This document shows positions 8,024 to 16,600 of a stretch of 64,000 bases of DNA, one piece after another; positions within the stretch are counted from its first letter, which is position 1; each line of letters opens with the position of its first letter. The notes under the pieces are model-generated. The model made no database searches. It was given only the letters and a program-made list of their open reading frames with translations, and had not been told where the DNA came from. Location of the stretch: positions 1 through 64,000 of the forward strand of contig NZ_SORF01000005.1 of the NCBI RefSeq assembly GCF_004366795.1, written 5' to 3'. The stretch is from Alicyclobacillus sacchari (GTDB lineage Bacteria > Bacillota > Bacilli > Alicyclobacillales > Alicyclobacillaceae). The translations under genes were made by a program, and so were the position numbers.

Positions 8024-9541
8024 TTAAAACGAAACGATTTTCGGCAGCGTAAACGGCTGACTTGGCACCGCGAGTGCCATGCCCGGCAGCACAGGGCCAT
8101 TCAGCCAGGGGTTTGCCCGCTGCAACTCGCTTGGCAAGCAGCCAGAGCGATCCGCCACCGCCTCTAATGTCTCATCCTCCATGACAATGACATAGCGCAG
8201 CGTATAGCGGCTCTCAGGCCCGTTGAAATCGACGAACGACCACAGGCCGTGATCGCCAATGGAAACGAGCGTCTTTTCACTGCGCTCTAGGGAAGTGTCT
8301 TCCACCCCATCGCCATCGCTGTCAGCGCCCACTGCATCCGATGGAACAGCCGCAGAAATCGTCACCTTGAGTGCCGTGCTTTCCTCCGCCACTTCTGACC
8401 GCGCGGCTTCCACAGGCAATGAAACCGAGGGCGCGGTATCGTGGACGACAGTCTGGTCAAGGTCGACTTGGTGTTCAAACTCGAACGAGGCAACCGGTTC
8501 CGCACGATCCCGCCCAGTCTCTTGGGGCCCCGGCGACTCGGCAACGGACGGCTCGTTCACGGTCTCGACGGGTTGCACAAAGAACCTGTCGAACTCACTC
8601 AGTTGCTTGCGGGCGGTCTCATCCCCGCGCGAGGTAGTCTCATCCTCTTCCTGGGATCTGTCCGCCCAGCCATGGCCAGCTCGTGCAGCAGAGACGTCTT
8701 CGACAGCCTGTTCCCGCACAAAGCGTTCCTCATTCGCATCGTCATCGGCGGGTGCTTGTCGAAAGTCACCTGCTCCGACCAACGCCAACGGATTGACTGC
8801 GTCATCGCTCACGTTCGTCTGTGCGGTTGATGGTGACTCGTGCCATGCAGCCGGTTGAGAACCAGCTGGATCCGCAAGCGCCGCAAACGTTTCCTGTGCG
8901 CGCTCTGTTTCGCCATCGATGGCTGCCGATGCCACCCCCGTATCCGCATCGCTGGCCCCTTGCCCGTCAACCTCCTGCAAGACGTCTTCCACCACATTGA
9001 CTGCCTGCACGGAATCCGCATCGCCCGCGTTGCCATCGCCATATTCCGTCGCCGCCTCCACTGCCTCGACGGTCACGTCCAGCTCTTCGTCTTGGCGATC
9101 TCGCTGCCCCAGTTCGCCCTCTTCCTGTCCTCCGCAACGAAAATGATAGCCTTGTTCGCCAGACAGTCCGTGTATCTCCAAGTGACCCATCGCATGGAGC
9201 CAATGATCCGCCGCCACGGTTAGCGCAAATCCGCTCAAGCGGCTTTTGACGTTGACGAGGCCAGGCGTCTGGGCAGCGATCGGCACTCGCAAAACAAACG
9301 GAAGGCGCTGGTGCACGTGTACGACCTCGGCGTCTGCGTTCACAGTAGCCGCCTCCTTGCGTACATAGCCAGCGAAGACAATGGCACCTTCGAGTTGATA
9401 CATATCCTGATCCCGATCAAACGCCACCACTTCCGTGGCGACCGTGGCATCTTCGACCGTATCCCCGGCGGCGACCGCCTCCACATATACTTCCTGGTCG
9501 ACCGGGAGGCGAATGAGCGGTTCACGCCCTCCTTCAGACAT
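8024..9541 (-). CDS. spoVID: SpoVID-like spore coat morphogenetic protein with C-terminal LysM
   Basis: A 505-residue, very acidic protein. The N-terminal domain (about 1-160; REPLIRLPVDQEVYVEA...) matches the SpoVID morphogenetic domain that precedes coat encasement. A long low-complexity Asp/Glu/Ala/Thr linker follows, and a LysM-like module closes the protein (about 455-505; LRYVIVMEDETLEAVADRSG...LPGMALAVP). In B. subtilis SpoVID drives coat layers to encase the forespore and is made under sigma-E. Support here comes from position (hemL-spoVID-valS), domain order and a sigma-E-like promoter. The start is ATG at 9541 behind GAGGAGGGG. The linker shows little conservation, so identity rests on the ends and context. 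Confidence 0.85.
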   Translation of the reverse strand: MSEGGREPLIRLPVDQEVYVEAVAAGDTVEDATVATEVVAFDRDQDMYQLEGAIVFAGYVRKEAATVNADAEVVHVHQRLPFVLRVPIAAQTPGLVNVKSRLSGFALTVAADHWLHAMGHLEIHGLSGEQGYHFRCGGQEEGELGQRDRQDEELDVTVEAVEAATEYGDGNAGDADSVQAVNVVEDVLQEVDGQGASDADTGVASAAIDGETERAQETFAALADPAGSQPAAWHESPSTAQTNVSDDAVNPLALVGAGDFRQAPADDDANEERFVREQAVEDVSAARAGHGWADRSQEEDETTSRGDETARKQLSEFDRFFVQPVETVNEPSVAESPGPQETGRDRAEPVASFEFEHQVDLDQTVVHDTAPSVSLPVEAARSEVAEESTALKVTISAAVPSDAVGADSDGDGVEDTSLERSEKTLVSIGDHGLWSFVDFNGPESRYTLRYVIVMEDETLEAVADRSGCLPSELQRANPWLNGPVLPGMALAVPSQPFTLPKIVSF

Positions 9542-9576
9542 TCAAGCCCCTCCTCAAACGGCAAGATTCCACAACC

Positions 9577-9606
9577 AATGTATGTACTCGTCTAGCGACA
9601 TATGTC
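9577..9606 (-). promoter_or_regulatory. Sigma-E-type promoter of spoVID
   Basis: Minus strand: -35 GACATATG (9606-9599), a 14-nt spacer and -10 CATACATT (9584-9577), close to the sigma-E consensus (ATA-type -35, CATACAMT -10). It lies 36 bases before the spoVID ATG, in agreement with the mother-cell expression known for this gene in B. subtilis. Confidence 0.7.
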
Positions 9607-9674
9607 GAACTCAGAGAGACATACCTTGGTTTGCTCTACCGTTTGCTGAGGGGCTTCCCATACTTGTTGTCTGC

Positions 9675-10976
9675 TTATCCGCGCCCGAGCCCAGCCATCA
9701 CGCGCTCCATCGCCAAAAGCGTCTGTTCGATCTCGCTTTCACTGTGTACGCAGGACATAAATCCCGACTCCAACTGCGCTGGAGCAAATGCCACACCTTC
9801 CGCGAGCATGCCGTGAAAAAAGCGGGCGTATAACGGTTGATCAGATTCGCTGGCTGTCGCGAAATCGACGACCGGCCCGTCGTGGAAAAACAGACCGAAC
9901 ATGCCGCCAATCGCGTCGCCCGTCGTGGGAATGCCATACTTTCTGCCGAGATCGCAGAATGTATCCACGAGGCGCCTGCCGTACGTCTCCATCTGCTCAT
10001 ATATACCGCGCTTGGCAGCCTCTTCGAGCATGCGCAACGAGGTAAGACCAGCCGCCATCGCGAGCGGGTTGCCGGAGAGCGTACCGCCTTGATACACGGG
10101 CCCTTCGGGCGCAATCATCTGCATCAAATCGCGGCGACCGCCATAGGCGCCAACAGGCAGCCCCGCACCAATGACTTTGCCGAACGTCGTGAGGTCGGCT
10201 TTGACGCCAAACCGTTCCTGCGCACCACCGAGGCCGAGTCGAAAACCCGTGATGACCTCGTCAAAAATGAGCAACGCGCCTTGCTCCTTGGTGATGCTCC
10301 GAACCGCTTCCAGGTAGCCTGGAAGCGGGCGCACACACCCCATGTTGCCCGCCACCGGTTCAACGATGACGGCTGCGATTTCCGCTCCCCGCTCTGCAAA
10401 CAGCCCACGCATGGCCGCCTCGTCATTATACGGCACCGTCAGCGTCCGCTCGGCTGTCGACTGCGGCACCCCGGGCGAGTCCGGCAAGCCGAGAGCGGCC
10501 ACACCAGACCCAGCCTTCACGAGAAACGAGTCTGCGTGCCCATGGTAACAACCGACGCACTTAACAATATATTGGCGACCCGTAGCAGCGCGGGCAAGCC
10601 GGATGGCACTCATCGTCGCCTCCGTACCGCTGTTGACCATGCGCACTTTTTCGACAGATGGCACGAGGCGGCAAATCGTCTCCGCCATCTCCGTCTCCAA
10701 CTCGGTCGGAACGCCGAAGCTTGTCCCCTTTGCCGCCGTTTCCGCGACAGCCCGTACGATTTCAGGGTGGGCATGCCCCCAGATGAGCGGACCCCAGGAC
10801 ATCAGATAATCGATATAGCGGTTGCCGTCGATGTCGAACAAATATGGTCCTTCACCGTACGCAGCAAAGTACGGCGTTCCGCCAACAGCGCGAAAAGCCC
10901 GCACCGGTGAATTGACGCCCCCCACAAGCACCTGCTGCGCTCGTGCGTACGCCGTTTTTGACGCTTCACCTGCCAT
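9675..10976 (-). CDS. hemL: Glutamate-1-semialdehyde 2,1-aminomutase
   Basis: HemL converts glutamate-1-semialdehyde to 5-aminolevulinate using PLP. It is a fold-type I aminotransferase of the normal 433 residues: NSGTEATMSAIRLAR binds the cofactor phosphate, LIFDEVITGFR carries the PLP aspartate, and the Schiff-base lysine lies in TTFGKVIGAGLPVGAYGG (about residue 268). ATG at 10976 follows GGGAGG, with 13 bases between the hemB stop and the hemL ATG. It is the last gene of the hemAXCDBL operon. Confidence 0.97.
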   Translation of the reverse strand: MAGEASKTAYARAQQVLVGGVNSPVRAFRAVGGTPYFAAYGEGPYLFDIDGNRYIDYLMSWGPLIWGHAHPEIVRAVAETAAKGTSFGVPTELETEMAETICRLVPSVEKVRMVNSGTEATMSAIRLARAATGRQYIVKCVGCYHGHADSFLVKAGSGVAALGLPDSPGVPQSTAERTLTVPYNDEAAMRGLFAERGAEIAAVIVEPVAGNMGCVRPLPGYLEAVRSITKEQGALLIFDEVITGFRLGLGGAQERFGVKADLTTFGKVIGAGLPVGAYGGRRDLMQMIAPEGPVYQGGTLSGNPLAMAAGLTSLRMLEEAAKRGIYEQMETYGRRLVDTFCDLGRKYGIPTTGDAIGGMFGLFFHDGPVVDFATASESDQPLYARFFHGMLAEGVAFAPAQLESGFMSCVHSESEIEQTLLAMERVMAGLGRG

Positions 10977-10989
10977 CGTTCTGCCTCCC

Positions 10990-11970
10990 TCAACCCCGCT
11001 CCTCGCGCAGCCATTGCAACACGTCAGGCGCGTGGTAGGTCAAAATGATATCTGCTCCGGCCCGTTTAAACGACGTCATCATCTCCAAGACGATTTCCCG
11101 CTCGTCGATCCAGCCGTTTGCCGCGGCAGACTTGACCATGCTGTACTCCGCACTCACATTGTAAGTCGCGATGGGCAGCGCAAAGGCTTCTCGCAGTCGG
11201 GCCGTGACATCGAGATACGACAAGGCCGGTTTCACCATCAACATGTCCGCGCCTTCCGCGATATCCGCCTGCGCCTCGCGCAACGCCTCGCGCGCGTTGG
11301 CCGGGTCCATTTGATACGTCTTGCGATCCCCGAATGCAGGCGCTGAATCAGCCGCTTCGCGAAACGGGCCGTAGAAGGCAGATGCGTATTTGACCGCATA
11401 GGACAGGATTGGCACGTCCTCATAACCCGCCTCGTCGAGGGTCTCACGAATGCGAGCGACTCGCCCGTCCATCATGTCGGACGGAGCGACGACATCCGCG
11501 CCTGCCTGCGCGTGCGATAGCGCGGTTTTGGCGATCAATTCGAGCGACGGATCGTTGACAATTTTCCCATCGTGCACGACCCCGCAATGGCCAAGTGGAT
11601 TATATTCGCAAAGACAGACGTCCGTCATGACAATCAAATCCGGATTTTCGGCTTTCGCAGCGCGGATAGCCTCTTGCACGACACCCTCCTTTGCGTACGC
11701 GGAGGACGACAGTTCGTCTTTGGCAAGCGGAATGCCAAACAAGATGATCGACTTTAGCCCAAGCTCGGATAAGCGAACGATCTCGCGACGAAATGCATCC
11801 AAACCGAATCGGTCGACACCAGGCATCGACGAAATCGGGGATCGGTCAGCAAGACCTTCCTCGACGAACATCGGATATACGAGATCGTCGGCATATACGC
11901 GGTGCTCCCGCACCAAATCGCGCAGCCAAGTCGTGCGCCGCAGTCTGCGATGCCGTTGAAACGTTGCCAC
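10990..11970 (-). CDS. hemB: Porphobilinogen synthase (5-aminolevulinate dehydratase)
   Basis: HemB condenses two 5-aminolevulinate molecules to porphobilinogen. The TIM-barrel protein (about 326 residues) has the zinc-type cysteine cluster (DVCLCEYNPLGHCG), the DVVAPSDMMDGRV block and the two catalytic lysines in SYAVKYASAFYGPFR and MLMVKPALSYLD. The cysteine cluster points to a zinc enzyme rather than a magnesium-only one. The start chosen is GTG at 11970, behind AGGAGTGG and 11 bases after the hemD stop; the open frame runs much further upstream but overlaps hemD. Confidence 0.96.
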   Translation of the reverse strand: MATFQRHRRLRRTTWLRDLVREHRVYADDLVYPMFVEEGLADRSPISSMPGVDRFGLDAFRREIVRLSELGLKSIILFGIPLAKDELSSSAYAKEGVVQEAIRAAKAENPDLIVMTDVCLCEYNPLGHCGVVHDGKIVNDPSLELIAKTALSHAQAGADVVAPSDMMDGRVARIRETLDEAGYEDVPILSYAVKYASAFYGPFREAADSAPAFGDRKTYQMDPANAREALREAQADIAEGADMLMVKPALSYLDVTARLREAFALPIATYNVSAEYSMVKSAAANGWIDEREIVLEMMTSFKRAGADIILTYHAPDVLQWLREERG

Positions 11971-11981
11971 AACCACCACTC

Positions 11982-12719
11982 CTATTCCTGTGTTGACAGT
12001 GCACTTTCGATCGCCACCAACATGTCCGTGCGCGTCGGCCGTCTGGGTATCGCGAATGCGTCTATACCTTGTGCCACGAGCCTGTCTAAGGTCGTCTGAC
12101 CAAAAGGAACAACGCGGATGCCCGGCTGCTTCACCCACCAACGCAAAGACTCGAACGAGCAAAACACATCGACCGCTGAAGGAGAAAAGACAGCCAGTAC
12201 CGCGCGCCGATGCTGCAAAAACGCCTCAGGCTGGACGACTGCCGGGACCGTGTCGTAGACGATCCACTCGATCACTTCATGGCCGCGTTGGCGCAACTGT
12301 TTGGGTAATTCCCGCCGCGCCTGCCGACCGCGGACAAAGACGAAACGCCCCGGTCTGTGCGCATACTCCTGTGCGACGCGGACAGCGAGCGAGCGCCCGT
12401 CGCGCACGTCGGGAAACGTCTTGACCGAAAAACCGAATCTGCGAAACGCCTCTGCCGTCGCTTCGCCAACGCAATAACAGATGGGCGGGCGGATTGCAGA
12501 CAAGTCCTTCCCCGCTGCAGCAATGGCCCGCGCCGCCGCAGCCGACGTGCACAGCCACGCGTCAACCGGCGCCCATGTCGCGTCCTCCATACGTAGCAAC
12601 GGAACTGTCTCAATGAGAGGGATATGCAGGCAGCGGTGCCCGCGCATTGCGAGTTCACGAACGAACGCTTGGCCATTTGCACCTGACTGCGTCACGATGA
12701 TCACCTGTTCAGGGAGCAT
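11982..12719 (-). CDS. hemD: Uroporphyrinogen-III synthase
   Basis: HemD closes hydroxymethylbilane with inversion of ring D to give uroporphyrinogen III. The family diverges strongly; here the two-domain pattern, the FSPSAVDVFC segment, the length (about 245 residues) and its place between hemC and hemB identify it. ATG at 12719 overlaps the hemC end by 11 bases with AAGAAGG upstream; an in-frame TTG at 12737 is an alternative. No methyltransferase fusion is present. Confidence 0.9.
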   Translation of the reverse strand: MLPEQVIIVTQSGANGQAFVRELAMRGHRCLHIPLIETVPLLRMEDATWAPVDAWLCTSAAAARAIAAAGKDLSAIRPPICYCVGEATAEAFRRFGFSVKTFPDVRDGRSLAVRVAQEYAHRPGRFVFVRGRQARRELPKQLRQRGHEVIEWIVYDTVPAVVQPEAFLQHRRAVLAVFSPSAVDVFCSFESLRWWVKQPGIRVVPFGQTTLDRLVAQGIDAFAIPRRPTRTDMLVAIESALSTQE

Positions 12720-13656
12720 CTGTTCGGCCTTCTTCAAGTGCCATTTGGATCCAACGATCCGCCCCTTGCGCCAAAAGATCGTCTGCCAACTTCGTGCCTA
12801 ACGCGTCAGGATCGACGCCGTCCGCCTCAAGTCTCAATAACTCGCTGCCATCCGGGTGCGCGACGACGCCCGTCAAGTGAATCATCTGGCGGGTTCCTTC
12901 CCCGGTCACGGTGGCGTAACCGGCTATGGGTACTTGACAACCGCCTTGCAATCGCCGTAAAAATGCTCGCTCTGCCGCAACTGCCATAGAGGTCGGCGGG
13001 TGCGACCAGCGATTGAGTACCGCCACCATCGCTTCGTCGTCTTCCCGGCACTCGACCGCAAGGACCCCTTGTCCAACCGCTGGTACACAAACATCGACAG
13101 CCAAGTACTCGTGAATTCGCCTTCGCCATCCCATGCGATGGAGCCCTGCGGCCGCCAGTACCACTGCATCGAAATCTCCTTGTTCGGCGCGTCGCAAACG
13201 CGTGTCGATATTGCCGCGCAAAGGTTCAATGCGCAAGTCGGGCCGCATACGTCGCAATTGGGCCAGGCGGCGCAGACTCGACGTTCCTACACGTGCCCCC
13301 ATTGGCAATTCGGATAGCCCACGTCCACTCGCTGAGACCATCACATCGCGCGCATCTTCACGCACCGGTATACCGGCAATGACCAATCCAGGGCCAAGCT
13401 CGTACGGGACATCCTTCATGCTATGTACAGCGAGATCGGCCTGGCCAATGCTAAGCGCTTCCTCAATTTCCGAAACGAACAAGCCTTTGCCGCCGATTTT
13501 CGAGAGCGTGACATCGAGAATGCGATCGCCCTTGGTGCGAATCGGTACCAACTCAAATGTCCAGTCGTCGCGCAATGAACGGAGCTCATTGACCACCCAC
13601 TGCGTTTGCGTCATCGCCAATTGGCTTGTCCTTGTTGCCACGCGCACTGTTCGCAT
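12709..13656 (-). CDS. hemC: Hydroxymethylbilane synthase (porphobilinogen deaminase)
   Basis: HemC polymerises four porphobilinogens on a dipyrromethane cofactor. Conserved blocks are VATRTSQLAMTQTQWV at the N-terminus, VHSMKDVP, the active-site Asp region, and RAFLRRLQGGCQVPIAGYA, which holds the cysteine that carries the cofactor (about residue 240). Its 315 residues are normal. ATG at 13656 follows GGGAGGCGG, and hemX ends 22 bases upstream. Confidence 0.97.
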   Translation of the reverse strand: MRTVRVATRTSQLAMTQTQWVVNELRSLRDDWTFELVPIRTKGDRILDVTLSKIGGKGLFVSEIEEALSIGQADLAVHSMKDVPYELGPGLVIAGIPVREDARDVMVSASGRGLSELPMGARVGTSSLRRLAQLRRMRPDLRIEPLRGNIDTRLRRAEQGDFDAVVLAAAGLHRMGWRRRIHEYLAVDVCVPAVGQGVLAVECREDDEAMVAVLNRWSHPPTSMAVAAERAFLRRLQGGCQVPIAGYATVTGEGTRQMIHLTGVVAHPDGSELLRLEADGVDPDALGTKLADDLLAQGADRWIQMALEEGRTDAP

Positions 13657-13678
13657 GGCTATCCGCCTCCCCGTTTTC

Positions 13679-14491
13679 TTACGCGACGCCAGCAGGCGTC
13701 CGGCCGCTTACCAAGAGTAAATTGAATAAGAGCGCCGCGAAACAGGCTACGTGATAAACCATCAGCCGACGATCCGCCGCCCGCCGCACCACGCGGACAC
13801 ACAAGTAGACCACGTACATCGCCCAACAGATCGCCGTCGCAATAAACTTCGGCCACAATAAGAGCCATCTGTGCAACACCAAGTCGCCCCAGACGCTTCC
13901 TGTCGCCATCGCCAGAAGGAGTAATCCACAACCAACAGCGCTCGCAAACAGAGCCCATGTGTCGAGGATAGCGAGCGATGGTAGTTGCAAAAACCAGCGA
14001 TTGAACCGATGCTGCCGCAAGTGCCTGTCCTGAACCAAGTGCATTAAAGCGAACGCGAAGCCAAAGGCGAACGCAGCTTCACCCAAAGCAGCAAGCACGA
14101 TGTGCACAATCAGCAGATTGACGGCTGGCAACCAGTGCTCTCTGGCATCCACCTGCAGTCCCCCAGCAAACAGGGCCAATCCTAAACTGACCACATTCGC
14201 AAAAAAGACGACCACGCCGATGCGGAACCGGGCATCTACCACCAGCGTCACCGTAAGCATCAGCCATGATACGAGCAGGGCCAAATCGGACTTGGAATAG
14301 TCGATCACGCTGGGCAATCTCGACAAGCGCAAAAATAGCAGCGTCGTCATGGCGACAAACGCCACAAACAGCAAGGCTACCGCGGCTCGATTGCGCATTC
14401 GATTTGGATGCACGACATCCGAGAACAGCAACGAAAGGCTTACCGCGTACGCGACGATGGCGGAATCAAAGCAAAAGCCGGGCCACCCCAC
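13679..14491 (-). CDS. hemX: HemX-type membrane protein (CcsA-like cytochrome assembly fold)
   Basis: A 270-residue membrane protein with about eight hydrophobic segments, belonging to the HemX/CcsA-like family. In B. subtilis HemX sits between hemA and hemC and lowers the cellular level of HemA (glutamyl-tRNA reductase). The CcsA-type WGD region (GSVWGDLVLHRWLLLWPKF) is visible near the C-terminus. The GTG start lies 6 bases after the hemA stop with only a weak ribosome site, which suggests translational coupling to hemA. Confidence 0.88.
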   Translation of the reverse strand: MGWPGFCFDSAIVAYAVSLSLLFSDVVHPNRMRNRAAVALLFVAFVAMTTLLFLRLSRLPSVIDYSKSDLALLVSWLMLTVTLVVDARFRIGVVVFFANVVSLGLALFAGGLQVDAREHWLPAVNLLIVHIVLAALGEAAFAFGFAFALMHLVQDRHLRQHRFNRWFLQLPSLAILDTWALFASAVGCGLLLLAMATGSVWGDLVLHRWLLLWPKFIATAICWAMYVVYLCVRVVRRAADRRLMVYHVACFAALLFNLLLVSGRTPAGVA

Positions 14492-14497
14492 GGCGGA

Positions 14498-15880
14498 TCA
14501 CCGCAATACGGGATGCAGTTGAGGCTGTCCTTGCCGCGACGCCTCGCCCAACACCCGAGATAGCACATCCATCAAGCGCACCGCGCCAGACTCCGTCGCC
14601 TCATCGTCGTTTGGTACCGCATCCAGTCCAAATAACTGTGCAAACATCGAAGCATAGGCGAGATCGCCTGAAGAAATCGACAACTCTTTCACATGTTGAA
14701 TCGGTTCACGCAGCAGTTGATTGACGATGCTCATGGTGTGCTTGTGAATGATCTTGCGATCCCGCTCGGACAAATGGGGGAGTTTATGCACCAAGCTTGC
14801 CATGACCTCTCGCTCGATCGCCTCACCCTTTTGCCGCAGGGCGACAATCAGAGGAACGACCTCTTGTTCGGTCAACCAATCCGAAAAGGCACGTACGCCC
14901 GATGCCACCATCTCTTCGACGAGTGCGGCCTGTCGCTCGCGTTCCTTCACGTTCGCGTCGATCACGCCGTTCAAGTCGTCCACGTCGTACAGGTAGACGT
15001 TGGGCAACTCGGCACAGGCCGGATCGATGTCGCGGGGCACCGCGATGTCGAGCAACACAAGCGGTCGGCCGCGCCGCCCAGTCACCGTCTGACGGGCGAG
15101 ATTGGCCGCGATGGTATAGCCGGGGCGCGCGGTTGCCGACACCACGATATCCACGTCCTGAAGCGCAGCTTCCATATCTTCGAGTGACAACGCCTGTGCG
15201 CCAATCTCAGACGCGAGCACAGCGGCTTTCTCAAGCGTGCGATTGGCAAGCAGCAGACGGTTTACTCCCTGGGCCGCCAAGTGCTTCGCCGCAAGTGCCC
15301 CCATCTGACCTGCGCCAATGACTAGAGCAACCTTGCCCTGCAAACCACCGACGACTTTCGATGCCAATTGCACGGCCGCATAGCTGACCGAGACCGGGTG
15401 TTGCCCAACCGTCGTCTCGCTTTGTGCCCGTTTGCCTACGTGCAAGACTTCGCGAAACATGCGATTGAACATGGCTCCGGTGTTGCCAGCCTCAAACGCA
15501 GTCTGAAACGCCTCGCGCATTTGCCCGAGAATCTGCGTTTCGCCAACGACAATTGAATCCAATCCACAGGCGACACGCATGGCATGCGCCACCGCTGCTT
15601 CGCCCTGCAGCAAGTATGTGTGCTGCGCCAATTCCTGCTTGGGTACCCCGGACGTGTTGGCCAGCAACGTGAGGATGAAATCGTGAGCCGCATGCGTGCT
15701 ATTGGCCAGTGCATAAACCTCCGTTCGATTGCAGGTCGAAAGCACGACACTCTCCAGCACAGTTCGCGATCCGCCGAGCTGCGTCAATACGTGACTGTGA
15801 GCATCGCCACTTAAACTCACGCGCTCACGCAGATCGACGGGCGCAGAATGATGACTCATACCAACCACCATGATATGCAC
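14498..15880 (-). CDS. hemA: Glutamyl-tRNA reductase
   Basis: HemA reduces Glu-tRNA(Glu) to glutamate-1-semialdehyde with NADPH, the committed step of this C5 heme pathway. The catalytic cysteine lies in LSTCNRTEVYA (about residue 50), the NADP-binding Rossmann motif is VIGAGQMGALAAKHL, and a C-terminal helical dimerisation domain follows. I use GTG at 15880, behind GGGAGGTG, giving about 460 residues; the longer open frame adds 24 residues and lacks a site. It heads the hem operon. Confidence 0.95.
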   Translation of the reverse strand: MHIMVVGMSHHSAPVDLRERVSLSGDAHSHVLTQLGGSRTVLESVVLSTCNRTEVYALANSTHAAHDFILTLLANTSGVPKQELAQHTYLLQGEAAVAHAMRVACGLDSIVVGETQILGQMREAFQTAFEAGNTGAMFNRMFREVLHVGKRAQSETTVGQHPVSVSYAAVQLASKVVGGLQGKVALVIGAGQMGALAAKHLAAQGVNRLLLANRTLEKAAVLASEIGAQALSLEDMEAALQDVDIVVSATARPGYTIAANLARQTVTGRRGRPLVLLDIAVPRDIDPACAELPNVYLYDVDDLNGVIDANVKERERQAALVEEMVASGVRAFSDWLTEQEVVPLIVALRQKGEAIEREVMASLVHKLPHLSERDRKIIHKHTMSIVNQLLREPIQHVKELSISSGDLAYASMFAQLFGLDAVPNDDEATESGAVRLMDVLSRVLGEASRQGQPQLHPVLR

Positions 15881-15904
15881 GCGTAACACCTCCCACCGTT
15901 CGAC

Positions 15905-15913
15905 ATTATAGCA
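15905..15913 (-). promoter_or_regulatory. Extended -10 promoter of the hem operon
   Basis: Minus strand TGCTATAAT is a consensus extended -10 element 25 bases before the hemA start. No good -35 box is present at 17 nt, which fits an extended -10 promoter. Confidence 0.6.
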
Positions 15914-15929
15914 CGTCCCCACGCGAGCG

Positions 15930-15952
15930 ATGGCGGCGCTTGGCGCCGCCAT
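15930..15952 (-). terminator. GC-rich hairpin after ysxC
   Basis: A perfect 10-bp stem (15930-15939 with 15943-15952) with a 3-nt loop lies between ysxC and the hemA promoter. No U-tract follows, so it may be a weak terminator or an mRNA-stabilising end. Confidence 0.45.
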
Positions 15953-16006
15953 GTGACACGTGTATGAATTTCGCGGTGAACCAACAGCACAGGCCTAGGC
16001 ACGTGC

Positions 16007-16600
16007 TCACTCACTGTGAATGTGGTCCATATCTGATTCCAGCAGCGCCCACAATTCGTCGAGACCCAAGCGCTTTTCCGCAGAGATCGGATAGATTTCA
16101 ACCTGCGTTTGCAAGGCCTCGCGGATTTGACGAACTTGTTTTGCGACTTGCGACTTCGGAATCTTGTCCAACTTGGTTGCAACCACGGTAATGGGCACAT
16201 CGAGTTCCAGTAGCCCCGCATGGACCGCGACATCGTCCCTGCTCGGCAAATGACGTATATCGACAAGTTGAAAAATCCGGACAAGCGGCTCCCGCTCAAT
16301 TAAGTAGCGGTCGATCATCTTCGCAAACAATTCGCGTTCGCGCTTGCTGACCGCAGCATAACCGTATCCAGGCAAGTCGACAAACCGAAACCCATCATTG
16401 ATCCGAAAGAAGTTTATTTGCCTCGTTTTACCAGGATGCGCTGACACCCTCGCCAGCGACTTACGGTTGAGCAGGCGGTTGAGCAACGTCGACTTGCCAA
16501 CGTTGCTCCGCCCCAAAAACGCAAACTCCGGCAGACCATCGTCCGGCCACTGTTGCGGACGAACGGCGCTGATCTCAAATTCTGCACTGCGCACAATCAC
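16007..16600 (-). CDS. ysxC: Ribosome-biogenesis GTPase YsxC/EngB
   Basis: YsxC is a small essential GTPase acting in late 50S assembly. G1 is [17 protein letters not shown]2 lies near KTRQINFF, G3 is DLPGYGYA, G4 is TKLDKI and G5 is ISAEKRLG. About 197 residues from GTG at 16600, which overlaps the lonA stop as GTGA; GTG at 16594 is equally possible. The lonA-ysxC pair is conserved in Bacillus and the overlap implies coupled translation. Confidence 0.95.
   Translation of the reverse strand: MIVRSAEFEISAVRPQQWPDDGLPEFAFLGRSNVGKSTLLNRLLNRKSLARVSAHPGKTRQINFFRINDGFRFVDLPGYGYAAVSKRERELFAKMIDRYLIEREPLVRIFQLVDIRHLPSRDDVAVHAGLLELDVPITVVATKLDKIPKSQVAKQVRQIREALQTQVEIYPISAEKRLGLDELWALLESDMDHIHSE

Noticed and set aside
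9837-10910. 357-codon plus-strand frame opposite hemL
   Set aside because: Fully covered by hemL; no ribosome site or homology.
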